NCBI GenBank assembly: GCA_002782605.1
Contig: PFIF01000184.1
Location: 1-38,389, forward strand
DNA: 38,389 nt
Origin: Deltaproteobacteria bacterium CG_4_8_14_3_um_filter_43_13
GTDB lineage: Bacteria; Desulfobacterota; UBA8473
Direction of reading: 5' to 3'
Shown one piece after another: positions 32,514 to 38,389 of this stretch (the stretch's first letter is position 1; each line of letters starts with the position of its first letter). A program made the translations under genes and the position numbers. The notes beneath the pieces were generated by a model. It was not told the origin of the DNA and did not search any database. It worked only from the letters and a program-made list of their open reading frames with translations.

Positions 32514-35148
32514 TAACTCGACAGGTCTTCCAGCCCAATGAGTCATGCCTGGAAAGCTGTGCCAGGTTGATAAGATTCCGTGAATCGTTGTCATTAAAAG
32601 CCACTGGGACAAATATCAGCCCCGCTATTAATCCATCTCTCAGTCTGATCCCTCTCTCTACTGCCCCATATCGGGAAATGACCCGAACAGCGTCCCCATC
32701 ATGCAAATTTAATTTTGTCCCATCTTTGGGGGATATCTCTATCTCTCCCTTCAAATCAAACTCCTGAATACGCTTGGAACGGCTCGTCCGAGTACCGCTT
32801 CCCAAATGGTAACGGTAAGACCCGAGGATAGCCGTCAAAGGATAAACATCATCAGGCACTTCATCTTCGGTGGAAACAACAGGAGAAAAAGGAATCAAGT
32901 CTCCTTTCCCATCGGGGCGGAAGCGAGCCTTTTCACTCGTTTCCCTGATCCAGGGCGTGTATCCATGCCCACCCGGATCCGCATACATAGGCACAGACCC
33001 AATGATTTCTTCCCTTACCCTTTCCAGAGAACTGTAGTGTTTGGAATACCCCATCTTTTCAGCAAGAAGGGCCAGGATTTCCCAGTCAGGTTTGGCATCT
33101 CCCGGTGGAACTACTACGGGTGTAAAGGTTTGAATCCTTCCTTCCATATTCGTAAATGAACCGCCCTTTTCGCAGAAAGCGGCGCCTGGCAGAACCACAT
33201 CTGCAATCTCGGCGGTTTCGTTTGCGAGGATATCTTGAACCACTACAAAATCTAATTTCTCCAGGGCACTGCGAACCCGTTCAGGTTGAGGGAGACTCCG
33301 GAGGGGGTTTTCCCCCATGATGTACAATGCTTTTAGGTTGCCTTTCTCGGCTTCCTCGATCATTCTGACCATATTGAGACCTTGATCGGGCGAAATCTTT
33401 GCCTGCCATACCCGTTCCCATTGTTTTCGCGTTAAATCATCACTCAGAGACTGACCACCCGGCAATCCGTATGGCACCGCCCCCATATCCTGTGCACCCA
33501 ATTGATTGTTTTCCCTTGCAAGAATATACAGACCGGCCCCTTCAGTTCCAAGGCTTCCGGTCATGAGTGAGAGGTTAATGATAGCCTCTAGACACTCCCG
33601 CCCATATCTCTGCTGCAGGATTCCATGCCCAACCACGAAGGCAACCTTTTTCCCGTGTAACAACTCGGCAGCCTCTTCAATAGTACCCACATCTATAGAT
33701 GTTACCCGGCTAATTCTGTCAATGTCCAGGGAAGAAAGCCCGCGACGGTACAGGTCAAACCCCTCTGTAAACTGGATTATGAAATCAGAGGCGTATGCCT
33801 TTTTCTGGTACAGCAGCATAGCCAGAGCGTTGATCAATTCAAGGTCGCTCCCGGGAAAAACACGGAGCCAGATAGATGAGAAGTCCACCAATTCCGTGCG
33901 CCTTGGATCAGCAACTATTAAGGGAATGCCCTTCTTCGCAGCCCTTTTGAGATAATAGCTCACCACAGGAACCGAGTGATTTGGGTCCGCACCAAGAACA
34001 AAAATGGCATCCTCTTTCTCCAGCCGAGCAAGGGGCTGAATACGGTACCCCCCGTCTGTTTTTTCATCAATGAGATTCAAGAGGGACTGCCCGGACACAT
34101 AGCCACCATTGTCCACGTTATTTGTTTCAAGAACAACCCTTGCTATCTTTTGAAAGAGGTAATTTTCCTCATTTGTGCATTTGGAGGAACCTAAAAATGC
34201 CACGTTTTGTGGGCCGTTTTCCCGTTTGATTTCAAGAAGCCGTCTTGCAACAACCTCCAGTGTCTCACCCCATGAAGCGGAAACCAGCTCGCCATCTTTG
34301 CGAATCAAAGGACTGCGCAACCGTTCACTGGCATTGAGAAAGTCATGGGCAAAGTGGCCCCTGACACAGAGGGTTGCCCCATTAACCGTGTCGGATATGT
34401 GTGATGGGTTGACCTCTATAACCTGTTCATCCACAACACCCATAGACAGAGAACAGCCTACACCACAGAATCCGCAGATAGAACGAGATTCCCTCTGAGG
34501 AGTACCTACGTAACGTGTATTATTCGGGGACAATGCCCCGGTGGGACACATTGACACACAGGTGCCGCAAAAGGTGCAGTCAGAATGCTCTAAGCCCAGA
34601 TCATGAAGCGCGACAGGGCGGGATTTAAAGCCTCTCTGGTTATAATCTATTGCCCCCACAACAACCAGTTCATGGTCTGCCCGGATACACTTTCCACACA
34701 GGATACATTTGGAGAGATCCCTGATAATGAAAGGATTTGCCTGTTCCAGTGGTTTGTAGTTGGGCATAGGGTAAAGGTTTGTCTCCCCTATACCGAGTTT
34801 AGCGGCTATCTGACGCAACTGACAGCGGTTCCCTTTGCTGCAAAATATACAGGACTCCGGATGTTCAGCGATCATCAGCCTGACTATATTCCGCCTGTGC
34901 TTATTTACACGGGGTGACTCTGTCAGGATACTCATGTCCTGGGCCACTGGCGTAACACATGACGCCATGATACGGCCGGCCTTCTCATCTTCTACCAGGC
35001 AGAGACGACAGGCGCCAAACGGTTTAAGGTCAGGATGATAGCAGAGTTTGGGAATCTGTATACCGTGCTGCTCTGCAGCCTCCAGAATGGTTGTTCCGGG
35101 CGGACAGGTGATATTTCTCCCATTAATGGACAGCGTTATGTTTTCCAA
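32470..35148 (-). CDS. NuoG/FdhA-like iron-sulfur molybdopterin-fold protein lacking formate dehydrogenase active-site residues
   Basis: 892 residues from a TTG at 35148, preferred over the longer reading from 35199 because AAGGAG (35157-35162) lies eight bases before it and the extra residues come from intergenic repeats. N-terminal [2Fe-2S] (CYHPDLKPFGACRLC), His-Cys cluster (HPESCIFCSKGNRC), two [4Fe-4S] (CILCGKC, CTFCGTCVSMCP), then the [4Fe-4S] that opens the molybdopterin domain (CGFCGVGCS). Where formate dehydrogenases have VCH/VUH after NNVD, this has NNVDNGGYVSG (S352-G353). Their substrate Arg in PLRGxNN reads ILARENN (A544). So the fold remains, the catalysis probably not. It likely relays electrons in a complex with NuoE, NuoF-GltD and MetFV. 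The last 11 residues (VTIQAQRDKGT) are encoded by a MITE. Confidence 0.82.
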   Translation of the reverse strand: MENITLSINGRNITCPPGTTILEAAEQHGIQIPKLCYHPDLKPFGACRLCLVEDEKAGRIMASCVTPVAQDMSILTESPRVNKHRRNIVRLMIAEHPESCIFCSKGNRCQLRQIAAKLGIGETNLYPMPNYKPLEQANPFIIRDLSKCILCGKCIRADHELVVVGAIDYNQRGFKSRPVALHDLGLEHSDCTFCGTCVSMCPTGALSPNNTRYVGTPQRESRSICGFCGVGCSLSMGVVDEQVIEVNPSHISDTVNGATLCVRGHFAHDFLNASERLRSPLIRKDGELVSASWGETLEVVARRLLEIKRENGPQNVAFLGSSKCTNEENYLFQKIARVVLETNNVDNGGYVSGQSLLNLIDEKTDGGYRIQPLARLEKEDAIFVLGADPNHSVPVVSYYLKRAAKKGIPLIVADPRRTELVDFSSIWLRVFPGSDLELINALAMLLYQKKAYASDFIIQFTEGFDLYRRGLSSLDIDRISRVTSIDVGTIEEAAELLHGKKVAFVVGHGILQQRYGRECLEAIINLSLMTGSLGTEGAGLYILARENNQLGAQDMGAVPYGLPGGQSLSDDLTRKQWERVWQAKISPDQGLNMVRMIEEAEKGNLKALYIMGENPLRSLPQPERVRSALEKLDFVVVQDILANETAEIADVVLPGAAFCEKGGSFTNMEGRIQTFTPVVVPPGDAKPDWEILALLAEKMGYSKHYSSLERVREEIIGSVPMYADPGGHGYTPWIRETSEKARFRPDGKGDLIPFSPVVSTEDEVPDDVYPLTAILGSYRYHLGSGTRTSRSKRIQEFDLKGEIEISPKDGTKLNLHDGDAVRVISRYGAVERGIRLRDGLIAGLIFVPVAFNDNDSRNLINLAQLSRHDSLGWKTCRVKFEVTIQAQRDKGT

Positions 35149-35156
35149 AAAACTAA

Positions 35157-35162
35157 CTCCTT
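35157..35162 (-). promoter_or_regulatory. ribosome site fixing the TTG start of the nuoG-like gene
   Basis: AAGGAG on the minus strand, eight bases before TTG-GAA-AAC-ATA (MENITLSING). It decides against the upstream in-frame start at 35199, whose extra residues (GYIATGLTPNPKG) are translated repeat DNA. Confidence 0.75.
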
Positions 35163-35170
35163 TTGGATTC

Positions 35171-35216
35171 GGGGTCAGACCCGTAGCAATATAACCCAAA
35201 TGTCGGGTCAGACCCC
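35171..35216. repeat. two GGGTCAGACCC hairpin repeats
   Basis: GGGTCAGACCC at 35172-35182 and 35205-35215 (period 33), each self-complementary apart from the central A and extended by one G or C. The word is a common extragenic palindrome, often linked to REP-associated (Y1) transposases; none is encoded here. They fill the short gap between the divergent metF copy and the nuoG-like gene. Confidence 0.7.
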
Positions 35217-35247
35217 AACCTGACTTCTGAGTCCTGAGCTTTTTTGA

Positions 35248-36123
35248 CTATCTGAGTTTCGCCGCATCCAGATAGTACCTGAGCTTTTCTTCCCCGCCTA
35301 TGGTTATAATATGAATCCCCTGACAGATGTCTTTAATGCCTGTTACTATATCAGCAAAAAGATATATACTGGCCTTTTGCTTGTCTGAGGCTTTGGCTAG
35401 TTTTTGGATAATCCACTCCGGCACCAATCCTGACTTGAAGTGTCGGTTGAGAAATCGGCCCATGCCGGCTGTCCTCAGAATCATGACTTCTGCAATTACC
35501 GGAACTCCGAAGGTCCCGACAGTCTTTACGAATTTCTCAAACCGATCCAGATCGAATACCGGTGTTGTCAAGAAGTACCCGGTACCTATCCTCGTCATCT
35601 CCTCCATTTCTTTCATCTCTAGCTCCGGAACGTTTTTACCCCAGCAAGATTCAACACCCGAGCCCAATATGAATTCGGCTTTGTAAGGAAGTTCCTTGCC
35701 GTCGACTGTGCGGCCTTCCCGAATGTGTTCCAGAACAGAGGCTAATTTCCCGGAATCAACATGGAAGAACATTATCTCCTGAAGGCTATCCCCTGTAATC
35801 CGGTAGTCTTCAGTGAATACAAGGAGGTTTTCTACACCTGCTTCATGGGCAAGTATGAGGTCCTTTTGTAGTTGTAAACGGTTCTTTTGCCGGGTTGAAG
35901 TCTGATATATAGCCTCAAATCGGTTCTGTTTCAGAACTTCACACGTCTTAATCGTATCCCCCACTATCCCCTCAATCTCAACCTCTGATACGGAAACCCC
36001 GTCAACACGCCCTCGCACCAGATTGAAAGTCTTGACAATGCCTTCCGGCTCCTCATCGATAGGTGCCTGGATTTCAGTTGTAACCAGAAATTTCCTTTTT
36101 GCCAAAGCTTCTCTCAGCTTCAT
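35248..36123 (-). CDS. divergent methylene-THF reductase-like protein (MetF 2)
   Basis: 291 residues from the ATG at 36123 (MKLREALAKRKF), chosen because AAAGGAG is six bases upstream; the longer reading to 36174 adds repeat-derived residues. The barrel matches MetF at LVTTEIQAP (catalytic Glu kept), STRQKNRLQLQKDL, VFTED (Asp kept where MetF 1 has LTGD), GYFLTTPVFDLDRFEKF and VIAEVMILRTAGMGRFLN. But the NITDHQ loop of MetF 1 is replaced by SVSEVEIEG, and the QTQ before the last active-site strand by LTT. It may use another folate or C1 substrate, or act as a second MetF subunit. First gene of the met/nuo cluster. Confidence 0.78.
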   Translation of the reverse strand: MKLREALAKRKFLVTTEIQAPIDEEPEGIVKTFNLVRGRVDGVSVSEVEIEGIVGDTIKTCEVLKQNRFEAIYQTSTRQKNRLQLQKDLILAHEAGVENLLVFTEDYRITGDSLQEIMFFHVDSGKLASVLEHIREGRTVDGKELPYKAEFILGSGVESCWGKNVPELEMKEMEEMTRIGTGYFLTTPVFDLDRFEKFVKTVGTFGVPVIAEVMILRTAGMGRFLNRHFKSGLVPEWIIQKLAKASDKQKASIYLFADIVTGIKDICQGIHIITIGGEEKLRYYLDAAKLR

Positions 36124-36161
36124 CAGCAGCTCCTTTACTGTCCTGGAAGGTAATCTTCTGT

Positions 36162-36277
36162 GGTAACCGTTCACGGTTCTCAGTTTACCGTTTACGGTTT
36201 GTATTCAATGAATTATATAAAGCTTGGAGCATTTTTGCCAACTGCTAACCGCAAACCATAAACTGTGAACAGATACC
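36162..36277. repeat. 116-bp inverted-repeat element upstream of MetF 2
   Basis: GGTAACCGTTCAC (36162-36174) and GTGAACAGATACC (36265-36277) are inverted with two mismatches; further ACGGTTTACGGTTT-type words on the left face AACCGCAAACC on the right. No target duplication. Similar words occur in MITE copy 2 and near 27927. It occupies most of the 36124-36294 gap, where the operon promoter should lie. Confidence 0.6.
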
Positions 36278-36294
36278 TTTTGTTGGTGTATGAA

Positions 36295-36870
36295 TCAGGG
36301 CAACCCCAATAACCGGCTTACCTCTTGCTTCAACTGGGGCAGAGGTAAAGGCTTGGAAAAACACACATCTGCACCGTACTCCTTCATCATCCTGAATTTC
36401 TCTTCGTCCAGATACGCTGACAAGACGATAATAACCATGTTCCTGGTAGCCTCATTGGACTTAATCTTCCTGCACACCTCATACCCCTTAATATCAGGCA
36501 TCATGATGTCCAGTATTAAAAGGTGCGGTTTGAAGTGACTTACCTGAAGACCTGCCTCAAATCCATCGGAAGCAGAAACAACATCATAATCATGTTCATC
36601 CTCTTCCAATGCCTGAACAATCGTTTCAACGATGATGGGGTCGTCATCCACCACAAGTATTCTCTTTCTCTCTTCCATTTGTTCATCTTCGGGGATTGGA
36701 ATCCCCTGCCTTTGCATAAAATCTTCAAGATCCAGCTTCTTTATACGACGATGCCCCCCCACGGTCTTGTATGCCTTGATATAGCCAGAATCTATCCAGT
36801 TGATAATGGTCTTGGGGGAGACATTACAGTATTTGCTGGCCTTGAAAACAGTTAATACAGCATCCATCAA
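36295..36870 (-). CDS. HTH-REC response regulator (MerR/excisionase-type DNA-binding domain)
   Basis: 191 residues. N-terminal excisionase/MerR-like winged helix (about 5-60): TVFKASKYCNVSPKTIINWIDSGYIKAYKTVGGHRRI. A charged linker, then a CheY-type receiver (about 70-190): VVDDDP, phospho-acceptor D121 in LLILDIMMPD, VLSAY and the KPLPL Lys. The order, DNA-binding first, is the reverse of most response regulators. It lies downstream of a PAS histidine kinase on the same strand and upstream of the met/nuo cluster, so it could control that cluster. Start ATG has another ATG beside it (MMDAV). Confidence 0.88.
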   Translation of the reverse strand: MMDAVLTVFKASKYCNVSPKTIINWIDSGYIKAYKTVGGHRRIKKLDLEDFMQRQGIPIPEDEQMEERKRILVVDDDPIIVETIVQALEEDEHDYDVVSASDGFEAGLQVSHFKPHLLILDIMMPDIKGYEVCRKIKSNEATRNMVIIVLSAYLDEEKFRMMKEYGADVCFSKPLPLPQLKQEVSRLLGLP

Positions 36871-36927
36871 ATGGCTCCTTTTGTTTTTCTGTTATTGCTA
36901 AATTTACTATTATTATAGTTTTTACTA

Positions 36928-37023
36928 ATTGTCAAGTAAAATTTTGGGGTAGATTATTTATTTATTATAATTATTATATTTATTTCTATTATTTCTATTA
37001 TTGATTGTCAAGTAAAATTTTGG
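36928..37023 (-). promoter_or_regulatory. 20-bp direct repeats upstream of the HTH-REC regulator
   Basis: ATTGTCAAGTAAAATTTTGG occurs exactly at 36928-36947 and 37004-37023, 76 bp apart, in very AT-rich DNA. On the minus strand each contains TTGACA, a perfect -35 word, but no good -10 at 16-18 bases. They may be binding sites for the MerR-like regulator encoded just downstream (autoregulation), with promoter overlap. Confidence 0.55.
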
Positions 37024-37052
37024 TTATTTTCGACTTTTCTATTGTGACAGGA

Positions 37053-38389
37053 TTAAATAGAAGGGATAAAAACAGGGAGGCTGATGGTAAAGGTTGTTCC
37101 AGAACCCACCTTGCTTTCTACTTTAATATCACCTCCATGATCTTTTACAAACCCATAGCAGACAGACAGGCCAAGGCCAGTATCTCTTGCACCATCTTTA
37201 GTAGTAAAAAAGGCATCAAAAATCTTACTTATATATTCTTCTTTTATACCGATCCCTGTATCGGCTATCTGAATCCGGACATTGTCTTTACCGCCATTAG
37301 TCTTAACTGTTAAGGTTCCACCTTCTGGCATAGCATCTCGAGCGTTCGAGATTATATTGAGAAAGACCTGCCTAAGTTGATTCTTTGATGCATAAACCTT
37401 TCCCAAACCTTCTGCAAAAGAGGAAGAGACCCGGATATCGTGTTCCCGCAGTTGTTTCTCATGGAGAAGCAGTATCTCATCAAGCATTGTATTGATATCT
37501 ATGGGATGCCTTTCTTCCTCATCAGGCCTGGAAAAAGAGAGCATCTTGCGGAGCAGCTCGGACAGTCTCACCGTCTCGGAAAGGGCCATATCCAGAATCT
37601 TTCTTCTCTTGTTCTCAGGAGAAATCTCCGTTTTCATCAATTCCAGGGTATTCATGATTCCATAGAGGGGATTGTTTAGTTCATGGGCAATCTGAGAAGT
37701 CAGACGCCCCATGGCCGCCAGCTTTTCTGACTGCAATAACTGTTCCTGTGTCTGTCTCAGCCTTCGTTCCATCTCCAGGCTCTCCCCCAGGTCTACAAAT
37801 ATCCCTACAGAAGCAACTTCATTCCCTTTCGCATCGTAAATGATGGATGCCGAAAGGTTCCCCTCAACAATTTGGCCATCCTCTCTCACATAGGTTATGG
37901 GGTATGCTCTCAATTTGCCCACACCACCATAGTCTGGACCTCGCATCATTTGCATTACTTTTCTGGCATCCCCTTCTGAATAAATCTTTTCGATGCTCAT
38001 CTTGCCGATCACATCCTCTGCCTTACATCCAAGTGCCTCTTCGGAAGCCCGGTTCCAGATGATGATATTCCCCTTCATATCGGTCGCCATAATAGGGTTT
38101 GGCGAACTATGAATAGTCTTGTTCGGAAAATCATGTGCCTCCCTGAGTTCTTTCTCCATCTCTTTTCGCTGAGATTGATCCACATTGATCCCTTCGTACC
38201 CTAATACATTACCATCCTGATCATAGCGAATATGGCTTGTGAGTAAGACCGAAATAGCCTTCCCATCTTTCCGTTTAAAATCAACCTCATAATCGATCAC
38301 ATGACCTTTTCGCTCGATCATCTCCTGAAATCTTTGACGATTTTCAGGCATCAAATAGAGGTCTCTGGTTATATCAATATCCAGGAATT
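37053..38389 (-). CDS. PAS-domain sensor histidine kinase, 5' end outside the window
   Basis: At least 445 residues; the frame stays open to the window edge (FLDIDITRDLYL before MPENRQRF), so the true start is beyond 38389. Visible parts: C-terminal half of a first PAS (EVDFKRKDGKAISVLLT), a second PAS (IIHSSPNPIMATDMKGNIIIWNRASEEALG), HisKA with SQIAHELNNPLYG, and HATPase with NIISNARDAMPEGG, DTGIGI and DTGLGLSVCYGF. No membrane helix in the visible part. Probably the partner of the HTH-REC regulator 182 bases downstream; cytoplasmic PAS domains suggest a redox, energy or small-ligand signal. Confidence 0.9.
   Translation of the reverse strand, partial: FLDIDITRDLYLMPENRQRFQEMIERKGHVIDYEVDFKRKDGKAISVLLTSHIRYDQDGNVLGYEGINVDQSQRKEMEKELREAHDFPNKTIHSSPNPIMATDMKGNIIIWNRASEEALGCKAEDVIGKMSIEKIYSEGDARKVMQMMRGPDYGGVGKLRAYPITYVREDGQIVEGNLSASIIYDAKGNEVASVGIFVDLGESLEMERRLRQTQEQLLQSEKLAAMGRLTSQIAHELNNPLYGIMNTLELMKTEISPENKRRKILDMALSETVRLSELLRKMLSFSRPDEEERHPIDINTMLDEILLLHEKQLREHDIRVSSSFAEGLGKVYASKNQLRQVFLNIISNARDAMPEGGTLTVKTNGGKDNVRIQIADTGIGIKEEYISKIFDAFFTTKDGARDTGLGLSVCYGFVKDHGGDIKVESKVGSGTTFTISLPVFIPSI

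Noticed and set aside
32470..35148. Selenocysteine formate dehydrogenase with an in-frame TGA
   Set aside because: The frame has no internal TGA, and the ligand position reads Ser-Gly with normal codons.
35149..35199. Longer N-terminus of the nuoG-like protein
   Set aside because: The extra 17 residues come from the GGGTCAGACCC repeat region, and a good ribosome site precedes the internal TTG.
36162..36277. Treating the inverted repeat as a third copy of the GTAACTACTCAG MITE
   Set aside because: The ends (GGTAACCGTTCAC) share only GTAAC, and no 8-bp duplication flanks it.

Overview
The window looks like a contig from an uncultured, anaerobic, Gram-negative bacterium. TamA/TamB genes imply an outer membrane. 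Two MetF-type methylene-tetrahydrofolate reductases, MetV and a NuoEFG-like flavin/iron-sulfur module imply folate one-carbon (Wood-Ljungdahl-type) metabolism. The gene mix and the density of small repeats fit Desulfobacterota (old Deltaproteobacteria) or a nearby phylum such as Nitrospirota. This placement is inference from content; there is no rRNA or marker gene.

Layout. 1-1970: accessory island with a 5'-truncated tyrosine recombinase, a palindrome cluster, an integron-type gene cassette with its attC site carrying a DUF4258/YgiT toxin-antitoxin-like pair, and the wreck of a second pair of the same kind. 1970-4939 (minus): a glycogen-synthase-like glycosyltransferase and a glucosyl-3-phosphoglycerate synthase. 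5072-9286 (minus): LapA-like and zinc-finger proteins, a small exported protein, and an NtrC-family regulator plus sensor kinase; a -24/-12 promoter and two paired operator palindromes link regulator and exported protein. 9481-15700 (minus): tamA-tamB. 16108-26631 (plus): glycogen/alpha-glucan genes glgB, GH57, malQ, a glycosyltransferase and glgC, split after glgB by a 2-kb accessory insert (four-helix-bundle gene fragment, MITE-like element, an EcsC-family integron cassette with a second attC, and a DUF433/DUF5615 pair). 26985-36123 (minus): metF2, nuoG-like, nuoE, nuoF-gltD fusion, metV, metF1. 36295-38389 (minus): an HTH-REC response regulator and a PAS histidine kinase that runs off the window.

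How the genes work together. GlgC makes ADP-glucose, the GlgA-like enzyme could polymerise it, GlgB branches, and GH57 and MalQ remodel; the two GT-A type transferases probably make glucosyl/mannosyl-glycerate type solutes or primers. The met/nuo cluster looks like one operon for a multi-subunit NAD(P)H-linked methylene-THF reductase. Its molybdopterin-type subunit resembles a formate dehydrogenase but lacks the catalytic Cys/Sec-His pair and the substrate Arg, so formate dehydrogenase is probably the wrong label.

The main unusual signals are: this reductase cluster; a MITE family (ends GTAACTACTCAG/CTGAATAGTTAC) with 8-bp target duplications in two copies, one of which replaced the C-terminus and stop codon of the nuoG-like gene; a sigma-54 circuit readable in the DNA; and two integron cassettes with attC sites but no integron integrase in view.
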